Source of the DNA: Telluria sp042683405
GTDB taxonomy: Bacteria > Pseudomonadota > Gammaproteobacteria > Burkholderiales > Burkholderiaceae_D
Direction: 5' to 3'
DNA: 64,000 nt
Assembly (NCBI RefSeq): GCF_042683405.1
Contig: NZ_JBHUJS010000014.1
Coordinates: 186,001 to 250,000, forward strand
The notes below the pieces were generated by a model. It ran no database searches. It saw only the letters and a list, made by a program, of their open reading frames with translations, and was not told the DNA's origin. Made by a program: the position numbers and the translations under genes. Below are positions 42,489 to 52,232 of this stretch, in pieces; the first letter of the stretch is position 1, and the number at the start of each line of letters is the position of its first letter.

Positions 42489-45400
42489 TTACGGCACCGT
42501 CACCGTGCTGAGGCCGGCCCCGCCAGGCTGCACGAGGATGCGCGCGGAAATCCGCTCGGCCATTTCCTGCACATGCGAGATGACGCCGACCTTGCGGCCC
42601 ATCGCCTGCAGGCTGTCGAGGGCGTCCATCGCTACACGCAAGGTCTCGCTATCGAGGCTGCCGAAGCCCTCGTCGATGAACAGCGACTCGACCCGCACGC
42701 GGTTGGACGACAGCGACGCCAGGCCTAGCGCGAGCGCGAGCGAGACCAGGAAGGACTCGCCGCCGGACAGCGAATTGACGGAGCGGACTTCGCCGCCCAT
42801 GTCCTGGTCGCGCACCAGCAGGCCGAGCGAAGGCCCGCCGGCGGTGGGCACGCGCTCGAGGCGGTAGCGCTTGGCGAGGTGCGACAGGTGGCTGTTCGCG
42901 TACCCGAGCAGCACGTCCAGCGTGAACTGCTGCGCGTAGTTGCGGAACTTCTTGCCGTCCGACGAACCGATCAGGTCATTCATGCGCGCCCAGCGCCGCT
43001 CGACTTCCTGCTGCTGCGCGACCTGGCCCATGATGGTCTGCGCGCTCTCGCGGCGCGCGTCGTCCTGTGTCAGCTGCAGGCGCAGCGACACCAGCGTGTG
43101 GTTTGCGGCGTCCCAGCGGGCACGGGCCTGCGCCAGCGCGTCTGCCAGCAATCCCGGGGCGGCGTCCGTCGCTAGCGGCGAAGCGCGGTGGCGTGCGTGC
43201 TGCTCGCGGCGCTCGGCCAGGACCGTTGCCGCCGAGGCCGCGCCTGCGTCCAGCCGCGCCAGTGCGGCACGTTCGCCGTCGATCCACTCCGGATCGGTGG
43301 CGAGCAGCAGGCGCAGCGCCTCGGCGTCAGGGATCTGATCCAGCTCGCGCGCGGCAGCATCGAATTGCGTGATCCACGCGTCCAGGCACGCAACTGCCTG
43401 TCCCAGCGCTTCCGCATTTGACTGGCCGCGAGCGCGCGCGTGCTCGAGCGCTTCGCGGGCACGCACTTCCGCGTGCGACGCCTGCTGGCTGCCGAGCTGG
43501 CGCGCCGCCAGTGCTTCGCGCCTCTGCGCCACACTGGCGGCCAGCCCGCGCTCGACCTCGTCCGCCGCGCGGCCTCCGAACAGCGCTTCACGATCGGTGC
43601 GCAGGCGTGCGAGCTGCGCGTCCGCCTGCGCAAGCGCGCTGCGCGCAGCTTCCAGTGCTGCATGGGCCGCGCTGTGGCGTTCGATGGCGGCCGCGTGGCC
43701 GGCCTCGAGTGCCGCGAGCTTGTCGCGGGCCTCCGCCAGCGCGCGCGACTGCTCCATCCAGCCCGCGACCGCTTGCTCGCAAGATTGAAGGAAGGCCGCG
43801 GGCTCGGCATGCCATTCATCGCGCCACTCGGTCCGCTCGAATGCGTGGTCGAGGTCTTCGAGCAGCGCGTCCAGCGCGGCGGCGGCGTGGCGATGGCGCT
43901 CCTCGGCGGTGTCGCGCGCCGCGGCTGCGCGGTCATGCGCGGCCTGTGCGGCGCTTGCCGCTTCCTGCGCCGCGCCGCGTGCGGCCACTGCGGCGTCGCA
44001 TGCCTGCTGCGCGCGTTCGCGTGCTGCCAGCGCTTCGCGGGCCGCGCCTTCGGTACGTTCCAGTTCCTCTGCTGCTGACCGGGCCGCGTCCGCCTGCTGC
44101 ACGAACCAGCCCGCATCCACCTCGCCGTGCGCGCTGTGCGGATCGTCCGTCCATGCCCGCGCTGCCAGTGCTTGGGCTTCGTCAAGCTCCGCGATCTGGC
44201 GCTCGAACGTTGCCACCTGTTCCGCGCAGTGGGCGATGGTGGAGGCAAGCGACGCGTCGCGCGCGACATGCTCGCGCACGGCGGCGCGGCATTGCGTCAC
44301 CTGGGCTTCCAAACTGTGCAGCATCGCCTTGAGGACGTCATCCTGGTGATGCCACGGATGCGCTTCGGATCCGCAGACCGGGCAGGGCTTGCCGTCCTCC
44401 AGCGTGCTGCGCAGGCGCTCCACGCTGTCTGCGCAGGCTGCCTTGGCGGCCGCATGGGACGCTTCCGCCTGCGCGAGCGCCGCGTGCAGCGCGGGCGCCG
44501 CCACTTCTTCCTGTGCGCGCGCCGCCGCCGCCGCGTCCCTGGACGCGAGCGCTTGCTGGCGCCGCTCGCGCGCGTCGGCGAGCGACGACGTGGCCGCGGC
44601 AAGCTGCCGCCAGCGATGTTCCGCCGCCGCCAGGGCCGCGCGCTGGCGGTCGATTTCCTGCCGTTTGCTGCGCATGGCGTCAAAGTCGAACCTTGCGGCC
44701 GCGTCGATGGCGGCGGCACGGGCTGCGTCGACTTCGAGCGCCCGCTGCGCGGCCGCGTCCAGTGTTTCCCGGGCCTGCCGGGCCGCGAGTTCCGCGGACG
44801 CTGCCTGGGCCGCGGCTGCATCGCGCGCGCCGGAAAGTTGCGCGAGCTGGCCGGACGCGCGCGCGGCGTCGGCCAACATCTTTTGCCAGCGTGTCCAGTG
44901 CGCGGCCAGCGGCTCGATGGCGCGCCGGCCGTCCAGCCATTGGGCGGACTTGTCGCGGATCCCCGCGAGCGCGGCGCGCTCCGCAGCCAGTGCGTCCAGC
45001 GCCGCTTGCGCGCGTATGGCCGATTCGCCCGCATCCTGCGCCGCCTGGCGCGCGGCGGCGTGGCCCGGAGTGAGCGCGCCGATGCGCGCATCGAGCGCCC
45101 TGGCCTCGATCAGGTGCGCAGCTGCTTCCCGCTGTGCGTGTTCGGCCGCTTCAAGCTCGCCCATCGCGGTTTCCACGCTGGCATGCGCCTCGCGTGCCGC
45201 CAGTTGCGACCGTTCGAGCTGCGCGCTGGCGTCCAAGGTGGCCTGGGCGACCGCCGCGCTCTCGTCGCGCAGGCGCGCCACGTCCGCCGCCAGCTGGCGC
45301 GCAGGCTGCGCCGCGTCGATGGTCGCGAGCTTGCGGCGGCGCGCGGCCGCCCCGGCCTGTTCCGCACGGGCGGCGTCCAGCGCCTGCTCCGCCTGCGTGA

Positions 45401-46226
45401 CGCCGGCAGCCAGGCGCGCGTCGTCCTGCTGCCACCGCCATGCCGCTTCCGCCCCGTCGCGCGCCGCGCGCGCGGACTCCAGCGCGGTTTCGGCAGCCAG
45501 CGCATCCTGCTCGACCTGCGCGCGCTGGCCGGCGTCCATCGGCATGCCATCGGCAAGGCGCGAGGACAGCTGCTGCAGCCTGGCCTGTTCTTCCTTGTAG
45601 CGGTCGAATGCGCGCCGCGACAGCGCGGTATAGACCTCGGTACCGGTCAGCGTTTCCAGAAGCTCGCCGCGTTCGCTCTCGTCGGTCTTGAGGAACGCAG
45701 AGAATTCGTTTTGCGCCAGCAGGACCGCGCGCGTGAACTGTTCGAACGACAGGCCGATGCGGGCCACGATCTCCTGCGCCACCTCGGTCTTGGTGCCGCC
45801 CAGCGCCACCCCGTCAGCCATCCGGTGCAGCGACAGTGCCGACTTTTGCAGTGCTCCTGTGGCCTTGGTGCGCGCGCGGCGCACGCTCCAGCGTGCGCGG
45901 TAGCGGGCATTGTCGCTGCCGACGAAATCCACTTCGGCGTGGCCCTCCGCGGCGCCGCGGCGCAGCAGCGTGCGCGGATCGTAGGGCGAGACCGTCTCCT
46001 CGCCCACATCCGGCAGCGTGCCGGCGCTGCGTCCGGCTTTTGCCAGGCGCGGCGTCGCATCGTAGAGCGCCAGGCAGAGGGCATCGAGCAAGGTGCTCTT
46101 GCCCGCGCCGGTCGGCCCGCCGATCGCGAACACGCCGGCGGAGGCCAGCGGCTCGCTCTCGAAATTCACCTCGAAGGGTTCGCCCAGCGACGCCAGGTTG
46201 GCGCCCGCGATGCGCAGGATCTTCAT
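42489..46226 (-). CDS. sbcC: Exonuclease subunit SbcC
   Basis: 1245-residue SMC-like ATPase of the SbcCD (Mre11-Rad50) nuclease, which cleaves hairpins and processes double-strand breaks. Walker A is GGPTGAGKSTLLDALCLALY near residue 37. Two long Ala/Arg/Glu-rich coiled coils flank the zinc hook CPVCGS near residue 625. The C-terminal lobe has the signature SLSGGESFLVSLALALGLAS and Walker B SLFIDEGFGSLDSETL. It is longer than E. coli SbcC (1048), mostly in the coiled coils. Start ATG overlaps the sbcD stop by four bases. Confidence 0.95.
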   Translation of the reverse strand: MKILRIAGANLASLGEPFEVNFESEPLASAGVFAIGGPTGAGKSTLLDALCLALYDATPRLAKAGRSAGTLPDVGEETVSPYDPRTLLRRGAAEGHAEVDFVGSDNARYRARWSVRRARTKATGALQKSALSLHRMADGVALGGTKTEVAQEIVARIGLSFEQFTRAVLLAQNEFSAFLKTDESERGELLETLTGTEVYTALSRRAFDRYKEEQARLQQLSSRLADGMPMDAGQRAQVEQDALAAETALESARAARDGAEAAWRWQQDDARLAAGVTQAEQALDAARAEQAGAAARRRKLATIDAAQPARQLAADVARLRDESAAVAQATLDASAQLERSQLAAREAHASVETAMGELEAAEHAQREAAAHLIEARALDARIGALTPGHAAARQAAQDAGESAIRAQAALDALAAERAALAGIRDKSAQWLDGRRAIEPLAAHWTRWQKMLADAARASGQLAQLSGARDAAAAQAASAELAARQARETLDAAAQRALEVDAARAAAIDAAARFDFDAMRSKRQEIDRQRAALAAAEHRWRQLAAATSSLADARERRQQALASRDAAAAARAQEEVAAPALHAALAQAEASHAAAKAACADSVERLRSTLEDGKPCPVCGSEAHPWHHQDDVLKAMLHSLEAQVTQCRAAVREHVARDASLASTIAHCAEQVATFERQIAELDEAQALAARAWTDDPHSAHGEVDAGWFVQQADAARSAAEELERTEGAAREALAARERAQQACDAAVAARGAAQEAASAAQAAHDRAAAARDTAEERHRHAAAALDALLEDLDHAFERTEWRDEWHAEPAAFLQSCEQAVAGWMEQSRALAEARDKLAALEAGHAAAIERHSAAHAALEAARSALAQADAQLARLRTDREALFGGRAADEVERGLAASVAQRREALAARQLGSQQASHAEVRAREALEHARARGQSNAEALGQAVACLDAWITQFDAAARELDQIPDAEALRLLLATDPEWIDGERAALARLDAGAASAATVLAERREQHARHRASPLATDAAPGLLADALAQARARWDAANHTLVSLRLQLTQDDARRESAQTIMGQVAQQQEVERRWARMNDLIGSSDGKKFRNYAQQFTLDVLLGYANSHLSHLAKRYRLERVPTAGGPSLGLLVRDQDMGGEVRSVNSLSGGESFLVSLALALGLASLSSNRVRVESLFIDEGFGSLDSETLRVAMDALDSLQAMGRKVGVISHVQEMAERISARILVQPGGAGLSTVTVP

Positions 46227-47458
46227 GGCGCCGCCTCGCCCATCAACTCGTGGAAGGCCGAGAGCTGGTCTGGGGGCGCGGCTTCCCCGAAGCGGTCCTG
46301 GTACAGGCGGCGGAAGATATCGTCCGGCTGCAGCTGCGCCAGCTCGTCGAGCGACATGGCGGGGCCGGCGGCGCCCGCAACTGTGGCCTTGCGTACCGGT
46401 TCGATCTTCGCCAGGCGCACCGGCTTGCCCTTGATGGCCGCCTCGATGCGCGCGCGCAGGCCGGGCTCGGGGCGCTCCAGCAGCACGCGCACTTCGAGGT
46501 AGGGCTGGCGGTGCGGCTCGCAGTCATCCAGCGCCAAGGCTTCCAGCGCGGCGAGCGCTTCCTCCACGGGAGCGGGATGCTCGGGCACGCGCAGGAGCTG
46601 GACGCAGCGCGGCACGGGGAGCGCGTCCACCGCGACCGCCTTTGGCCCCTCCAGGTCCACGCGCAGGACCTGGTGCTGGTAGTTCACTTCGGAGAACGAC
46701 ATCGGCAGCGGACTGCCGGAATAGCGCAGGTGCTCCTGCCGCCCGACGCGCTGCGCCAGGTGCAGGTGGCCGAGCGCCGCATAGGCCACGCACGGATCGA
46801 AGATGGTCGCCGGCAGCGCCTCGGTGCCGCCGATGACGATGCGGCGCTCGGAGTCCACCGAGCTTTGGCCCTCCAGCATGTGGCAGTGGCCCATCGCCAC
46901 GATCGCCTGGCCGCTTGTGCGGCGCTGCATCGCCAGATCGAAGGCCTGGCGGTAGAGCAGGGCGATGCCGTTCAGGTAGGGATCGCCCTCCGCGCCGGTG
47001 TCGGCGCGCGGGACATCGCCCGGACGCAGGAACGGGATCGCGATGCACCATGCAGCCACGGCGCCGGTGCGGTCGTGCAGCGGCACCAGCATGCGTTCGA
47101 TGTCGATCTCGCCGCCGGCCGTGCGCACGGGGGCGCCGACGACGCGCGCGTTGTGCAGCTCCAGCAGCGGGCCGGGCGCCTCCAGCCGCGCCGGCGAATC
47201 GTGGTTGCCGGCGATGATGACCACGTCGAGCCTGGGCGCGCGCGTGTGCAGGCGCTGCAGGAACTGGTAGAGCTGCTTTTGCGCGGAGGCGGGGGGATTG
47301 GCGTTATCGAATACGTCTCCCGCGACCAGCAGGGCATCCGCGTCCTGCTCCACCACCTGGTCGACCAGCCAGTCGAGGAAGCACTGGTGTTCGTACGAGC
47401 GGTCGTAGTGATGCAGGGCCTGGCCAAGGTGCCAGTCGGAGGTGTGCAGGATGCGCAT
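46223..47458 (-). CDS. sbcD: Exonuclease subunit SbcD
   Basis: 411-residue metallophosphoesterase, the nuclease partner of SbcC. Phosphoesterase motifs are in order: LHTSDWHLGQALHHYDRSYE, LLVAGDVFDNANPP, VIIAGNHDSPARLE, VAMGHCHMLEG and YAALGHLHLAQ. C-terminal residues form the capping domain that contacts SbcC. First gene of sbcDC; divergent from ycaQ at 47567. Confidence 0.96.
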   Translation of the reverse strand: MRILHTSDWHLGQALHHYDRSYEHQCFLDWLVDQVVEQDADALLVAGDVFDNANPPASAQKQLYQFLQRLHTRAPRLDVVIIAGNHDSPARLEAPGPLLELHNARVVGAPVRTAGGEIDIERMLVPLHDRTGAVAAWCIAIPFLRPGDVPRADTGAEGDPYLNGIALLYRQAFDLAMQRRTSGQAIVAMGHCHMLEGQSSVDSERRIVIGGTEALPATIFDPCVAYAALGHLHLAQRVGRQEHLRYSGSPLPMSFSEVNYQHQVLRVDLEGPKAVAVDALPVPRCVQLLRVPEHPAPVEEALAALEALALDDCEPHRQPYLEVRVLLERPEPGLRARIEAAIKGKPVRLAKIEPVRKATVAGAAGPAMSLDELAQLQPDDIFRRLYQDRFGEAAPPDQLSAFHELMGEAAP

Positions 47459-47566
47459 GGGGAGCCACTGAGATGCGGTGAGGCGGTACTATAGCAGAGC
47501 CGCCCCGTCGCGAATTGACGCCGTCGGCATCGCACGCACACTGCTTTTCATAATTACAATAGCGGG

Positions 47567-48772
47567 ATGACCGAACCGACACTCACGCCCGCTGCCGCGC
47601 GCGCGCTGCACCTCGCCGCGCAAGGCATGCTCAACCCGCGCCGCAAGAGCGCCACCCGGGACGACGTCCTGGACGCCATCCGCCGCATGGGAGTCCTGCA
47701 GATCGACACCATCAGTGTGGTCGCGCGCAGTCCCTACCTCGTGTTGTGGAGCCGGCTCGGCGCGTATGACACGGAGTGGCTCGACCAGCTGCTGGCTGGC
47801 GGCAGCCTGTTCGAGTACTGGGCGCACGAGGCGTGCTTTATCCCGATCGAAGACTACCCGCTGTTCCGGCATCGCATGCGCGATCCGGAGGCGATGGGGT
47901 GGAAGTACTCCGCCACCTGGATGCGCGAGCGCAGCGCCGAAGTCGGTGCGCTGCTCGACCACATCCGCGCCAACGGCCCGGTGCGATCCTCCGATTTCGC
48001 GCGCACCGACGGCAAGGCGGGCGGATGGTGGGAGTGGAAGCCGGAGAAGCGTTCGCTCGAAGTCCTGTTTACCGCAGGGGAATTGATGATCGCGCGGCGC
48101 CACAACTTCCATCGCGTGTACGACCTGGCGGACCGAGTGCATCCGCGCCGGCACGAAACCGACCTGCCGATGGAAGAAGTCATGCGGCGCTTTGCACTTC
48201 AGACCGTGAAAGCGCTGGGCGTGTGCAAGGCGTCGTGGATTCCCGACTACTACCGCACCAGGCCGCCGCGCGTGAATCCCGAAGCGCTGGTCGCAACGGG
48301 CGCACTGCTGCGCGCGCGCGTCGCGGGCTGGGACGACCCCGTCTACGTCCACCCGGACCACGCCGGCCTGCTGCAAGACGCAATCGACGGCCGGCTCGCC
48401 CCGACCCTGACCAGCATCCTGTCGCCATTCGACCCGATTGTCTGGGACCGCCGGCGCGCACAGGAGCTGTTCGGCTTCGATTACCGGCTCGAGTGCTACA
48501 CGCCGGCCGCCAAGCGCAAGTACGGCTATTTCACACTGCCAGTCCTGCGTCGCGGCGCCCTTGTCGGCCGCATCGACGCCAAGGCCCACCGGCGCGACGG
48601 ACGCTTCGAACTCAAATCTGTCGTCCTGGAGCCTGGCGTCCGTATCAGCGACGCCTTCGCGAACGACATCGGCGGTGCAGTGCGCCGGCTCGCCACCTGG
48701 CACGGCTGTCCCGCCGTCGACATCACCGCAACCGACCCCTTCGCCGCGCCCCTCCGCACCGCACTGCCCTGA
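47567..48772 (+). CDS. ycaQ: YcaQ-type DNA glycosylase (interstrand cross-link repair)
   Basis: 401-residue member of the HTH_42/AlkZ family. E. coli YcaQ removes alkylated guanine and unhooks interstrand cross-links. The catalytic Q-phi-D motif is present as Q45-I46-D47 in RMGVLQIDTISVVARSPYLV; the related AlkZ has QxQ. Three tandem winged helices are expected, with WAHEACFIPIEDYPLFRHRM and ILSPFDPIVWDRRRAQELFG as conserved blocks. It is divergent from sbcDC, placing two break- and cross-link-repair systems side by side. Confidence 0.88.
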   Translation: MTEPTLTPAAARALHLAAQGMLNPRRKSATRDDVLDAIRRMGVLQIDTISVVARSPYLVLWSRLGAYDTEWLDQLLAGGSLFEYWAHEACFIPIEDYPLFRHRMRDPEAMGWKYSATWMRERSAEVGALLDHIRANGPVRSSDFARTDGKAGGWWEWKPEKRSLEVLFTAGELMIARRHNFHRVYDLADRVHPRRHETDLPMEEVMRRFALQTVKALGVCKASWIPDYYRTRPPRVNPEALVATGALLRARVAGWDDPVYVHPDHAGLLQDAIDGRLAPTLTSILSPFDPIVWDRRRAQELFGFDYRLECYTPAAKRKYGYFTLPVLRRGALVGRIDAKAHRRDGRFELKSVVLEPGVRISDAFANDIGGAVRRLATWHGCPAVDITATDPFAAPLRTALP

Positions 48773-48776
48773 GCCC

Positions 48777-48959
48777 GGGGTCAGGCACCTTTTGACGAAT
48801 ATTCCGATACCCACCTTAGGAAAAGCGCTAGCAGCAATATGCTGAAGGTTCGTGTCGGCATCGTCCTACCCCGGTGAAATGATGAGGAAAAGTCCGAACG
48901 CGCTGTCCGTCCATTCCGAAACCGGTGCCTGACCCCAAGGGGAAGTGGTGCCAGACCCC
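48777..48959. repeat. GGGGTCAGGCACC inverted repeat with a third arm
   Basis: GGGGTCAGGCACC at 48777-48789, its exact reverse complement at 48924-48936, and a one-base variant (GGTGCCAGACCCC) at 48947-48959. They bracket about 135 bp of non-coding DNA between ycaQ and the ABC permease gene, which may be a small mobile-element remnant. This is a third repeat family. Confidence 0.7.
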
Positions 48960-49001
48960 GTGGGAAGTTGGAGCGGGGCGTCGGCATTTTCTTATCGGGG
49001 G

Positions 49002-50138
49002 CTAGTCCAGGGTCTGGCGGTAGCGCTTGAGGGCGACGGCGCCAGCGACGAGCAGGAACAGGAGCAGGGGCCAGAGGTGCGGGACGATGTGCACCAGGGT
49101 GTTTCCCTTCAGGAGGATGCCGCGCACGGCGCGCAGGAAGTGGGTCAGCGGGAGTAGTTCGCCGATCGATTGCGCCCAGCCGGGCATGCCGCGGAACGGG
49201 AACATGAAGCCGGACAGGAGGACCGAGGGCAGGAAGTAGAAGTAGGTGAGCTGCATGGCCTGCATCTGGTTGCGCGCGACGGTGGAGAACATGAAGCCGA
49301 CCGCGAGGTTGGTGGCGATGAAGACGCTCAGGACGAGCGATAGCAGCAGGAAGCTGCCCACCATCGGTACGGCAAACAGGAAGTGGGCGGCAACCAGGAT
49401 GACGCTGACCTGGACGTAGCCGATCAGGATGTACGGGACGATCTTGCCCACCATGACTTCGATCGGCCGCACCGGCGTCGCAAGCAGGTTCTCCATGGTG
49501 CCGCGTTCGTATTCGCGGGTGACGGCCAGCGATGTCATCATCACCATGGTCATGGTCAGGATGACGCCGAGCAGGCCGGGGACGATGTTGTAGCGCGACA
49601 GGCCCTCGGGGTTGTAGCGGCGCTGGACCCGCACGTCGAACGCGGGCGGGCCGCTGCGCAGCCGCGCCAGCGTGCCGGTGGCGTTGCGCTCGAGCGCCTG
49701 GCGCGCGATGCCGGCCACCGCGGCCAGGGCGTTGCCGGCCGCGGAGGGATCGGTCGCGTCGGCGGCGAGCAGCAAGGAGGGCCGCTCTCCGCGCACCAGC
49801 CGGCGGCTGAAGTCCGCCGGGATCACGAGCATGAACTGGACGCGCCCTTCGTCCAGCAGCCGGTCGCCTTCGCCCTCGCTGGCCGGCCGGTGCGTCACGC
49901 TGAAGTAGCGCGAGTTCTCCATGCCCGCGACCAGGCTGCGCGAGAAGGGGCTGTGGTCGGCGGCGACGACGGCGAGCGGCAGGCGGCGCGGGTCGGTGTT
50001 GATCGCGTACCCGAACAGCACCAGCTGGATGATGGGGATGGCGATCATCATCGCGAATGTGAGCCGGTCGCGCCGCACCTGGCGGAATTCCTTCACCAGG
50101 ATCGCGGCAAAGCGTCCCCAGGATTCCCGTGCGCGCAT
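49002..50138 (-). CDS. ABC-2 transporter permease (YhhJ/YbhR-like)
   Basis: 378-residue inner-membrane permease. One N-terminal helix (TFAMMIAIPIIQLVLFGYAI) is followed by a large periplasmic domain (about 50-175) and five C-terminal helices, including GVILTMTMVMMTSLAVTREY and the ABC-2 signature YERGTMENLLATPVRPIEVM. It is the last gene of the HlyD-ATPase-permease operon. Family members export drugs or lipophilic compounds. No second permease is present, so it would act as a homodimer. Confidence 0.88.
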   Translation of the reverse strand: MRARESWGRFAAILVKEFRQVRRDRLTFAMMIAIPIIQLVLFGYAINTDPRRLPLAVVAADHSPFSRSLVAGMENSRYFSVTHRPASEGEGDRLLDEGRVQFMLVIPADFSRRLVRGERPSLLLAADATDPSAAGNALAAVAGIARQALERNATGTLARLRSGPPAFDVRVQRRYNPEGLSRYNIVPGLLGVILTMTMVMMTSLAVTREYERGTMENLLATPVRPIEVMVGKIVPYILIGYVQVSVILVAAHFLFAVPMVGSFLLLSLVLSVFIATNLAVGFMFSTVARNQMQAMQLTYFYFLPSVLLSGFMFPFRGMPGWAQSIGELLPLTHFLRAVRGILLKGNTLVHIVPHLWPLLLFLLVAGAVALKRYRQTLD

Positions 50139-50139
50139 G

Positions 50140-51090
50140 TCAGCTCCCGTCCTGCGGCGCGCCCCCGCCGTCGTCGGTCAGGGCGATGAAGGCGTCTTCC
50201 AGGCCCGGCTCGGCGCGCGCGATGCGGATGCCTTCGCGCGCGATCAGGCCCTGCACCGGGGCCAGCGCGGCATCGAGCTCGGCATCCGATTGCGCCAGGA
50301 TGCGCAGGTTCGCGCCAAACGCCGCCACGCCGCGCAGGCCGGGCGCGCTGCCGATGGCCTCGGCCAGCGCCGCCAGCGCCAGCGGCGAGCCGCCCGCTTC
50401 GCGCACGGACAGGCCCGCGTGCGACACCAGTTCAGCCGCCGTGCCACGCGCGAGCAGCCGGCCCTGCGAGATGAAGGCGAGGGCGTGGCAGCGCTCCGCT
50501 TCGTCCATGTAGTGAGTCGAGACAAGGACCGTCATGCCGTGGGCAGCCAGGATGTGCAGGTGGTCCCAGAACATGCGCCGCGCGGACGGGTCGACGCCGG
50601 CGGTGGGTTCGTCCAGCAGCAGCAGCTGCGGGTCGTGCAGGAGGCAGGCGGCCAGCGCGAGCCGCTGCTTCCAGCCACCCGAGAGTGTCCCGGCAAGCTG
50701 GCCACGGCGCTGGGCCAGTCCCAGCTGGGCGAGTGCGCGGTCGACCCGGTCGCGTCGCCCGGGCACCTGGTACACGGCAGCGACAAAGTCGAGGTTCTCT
50801 TCGATGCTGAGGTCGTCGTACAGGCCGAAGCGCTGCGGCATGTAGCCGACTTCCCGCTTGATCCGGCGCGCCTGCGTGCGCAGGTCGAAGCCGAGGCAGT
50901 GCCCTTCGCCTTCGTCCGGCGTGAGCAGGCCGCACAGCATGCGGATGGTGGTGGTCTTGCCGCTCCCGTTCGGGCCGAGGAAGCCGTAGATGGCGCCGCG
51001 CGCGACCTGCAGGTCGACCGAGCGCACGACCGTGCGCGCGCCGTAGCGTTTGGTCAGGCCCCGCACGTCGATGGCGACCGGCGCGCTCAT
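50140..51090 (-). CDS. ABC transporter ATP-binding protein
   Basis: 316-residue ATPase. Walker A GFLGPNGSGKTTTIRML, Q loop VGYMPQRFGLYDDLSIEENL, signature GTLSGGWKQRLALAACLLHD, Walker B LLLLDEPTAGVDP and the H loop STHYMDEAERC are all intact. A C-terminal extension of about 100 residues resembles that of drug-export ATPases. The start overlaps the HlyD gene by four bases and its stop is one base before the permease start. Confidence 0.93.
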   Translation of the reverse strand: MSAPVAIDVRGLTKRYGARTVVRSVDLQVARGAIYGFLGPNGSGKTTTIRMLCGLLTPDEGEGHCLGFDLRTQARRIKREVGYMPQRFGLYDDLSIEENLDFVAAVYQVPGRRDRVDRALAQLGLAQRRGQLAGTLSGGWKQRLALAACLLHDPQLLLLDEPTAGVDPSARRMFWDHLHILAAHGMTVLVSTHYMDEAERCHALAFISQGRLLARGTAAELVSHAGLSVREAGGSPLALAALAEAIGSAPGLRGVAAFGANLRILAQSDAELDAALAPVQGLIAREGIRIARAEPGLEDAFIALTDDGGGAPQDGS

Positions 51091-52058
51091 CGCGCGCCGT
51101 CCGCGACGCGTACTTCGAGCGGCTGCCCAGGATGCAGCAGGGCGGCGTCCGCTGCCGACAGCGGCCGCCCTTCGACCATGAAGACCAGGGTGCTGCGGTT
51201 TTCCTGGCTGTAGATCAGCGGCGCCGTGTATTCGGCCTCCGCCGCTATATAAGTGATGGCGGCTGGGACTTCGCGCGGGCAGCCGTCGCAGCGCAGCCGC
51301 ACGCGCTGGCCGATGCGCAGGCTGCCCAGCGCGCTCTGGGGGACGAAGAAGCGCGCGCGCATGTATTGCGGCGCGAGCAGGCTGACTACGGGGGCGCCCG
51401 GTTCGACCATCTCGCCCTCGCGGTATAGCACGTCGGCCACGCGCGCTGCGAGCGGGGAGGCCACGCTCTTTTGGGCGAGCCGCCATTCGGACTGGCGCAG
51501 CTGGGCCAGCGCTGCCTGCACTTCCTGGCGCGCCGCAGCCAGTTCGTCGCTGCGGGCGCCGAGCCGGGCGACCTTGCGGCGGGCGCGCATTTCGCGCACG
51601 CGTTCGCGGTCGCGCGCGGCGGCGCTGCGCGCCTGGTCCAACTGGGCGGCGGAAATGAACCGGCGCGCCACGAGGGCGGACTGGCGCGCCAGGTCCGCCT
51701 CGGACAGGCGCAGCGCGCTCTCGGCCTGCGCAAGCTGCGCGTCGAGCACGGCCAGTTCTTCGGCGCGGCTTCCTTTTTCCAGGTTGGCCAGTACGGCGCG
51801 CGCCCGCGCGACCCGGGCTTCGGCTTCCAGCCTGGCAGCCCGTTCGTTGTCCTGTTCCAGCACGAACAGGGGCGCCCCCGCGGCGACCAGCGCGCCGCGC
51901 TCGACGTGGCTGCGCGCCAGCACGCCCCCGATCGGGCTGGACAGGCGCACGTAATCGGCTTCCGCATAGCCGGGGAAGAAGTCGGGCGGGGGGCCGCGGC
52001 ACCCGGCCAGCGCAAGGGCGCTCAGCAGCGGGGCGAGGCAGGCAAACGGTGCCTTCAT
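51087..52058 (-). CDS. HlyD-family periplasmic adaptor, predicted lipoprotein
   Basis: 323-residue membrane-fusion protein. MKAPFACLAPLLSALALAGC ends in a lipobox (LALAGC) with C20, so it should be lipid-anchored rather than anchored by a helix as most YbhG/HlyD relatives are. A lipoyl half-motif (SSPIGGVLARSHVERGALVA), long coiled coil about 75-195 and the beta-barrel segment RARFFVPQSALGSLRIGQRV follow. It links the ABC permease to an outer-membrane channel; none is encoded nearby. An in-frame ATG further upstream would mask the signal peptide. Confidence 0.85.
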   Translation of the reverse strand: MKAPFACLAPLLSALALAGCRGPPPDFFPGYAEADYVRLSSPIGGVLARSHVERGALVAAGAPLFVLEQDNERAARLEAEARVARARAVLANLEKGSRAEELAVLDAQLAQAESALRLSEADLARQSALVARRFISAAQLDQARSAAARDRERVREMRARRKVARLGARSDELAAARQEVQAALAQLRQSEWRLAQKSVASPLAARVADVLYREGEMVEPGAPVVSLLAPQYMRARFFVPQSALGSLRIGQRVRLRCDGCPREVPAAITYIAAEAEYTAPLIYSQENRSTLVFMVEGRPLSAADAALLHPGQPLEVRVADGAR

Positions 52059-52232
52059 CGCTGTGGCGAAAGGGAGACGATGTGCCTTCACCCTAGCACA
52101 ATCGGGCCCCGGGGAAGGTTCCCCGATCCGGTTCATCGATATGGACGAATTTGAGGAAAATCAAACGTGCAGGGAATGGGGAACTCTACACTGGACTACT
52201 TATGACTCTTAGTTTGTTGCCCAGGAGAATGC

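Noticed and set aside
44127..46502. A 791-codon open frame antisense to sbcC
   Set aside because: Arg/Ala/Gly-rich composition without motifs; the minus strand encodes a complete SbcC.
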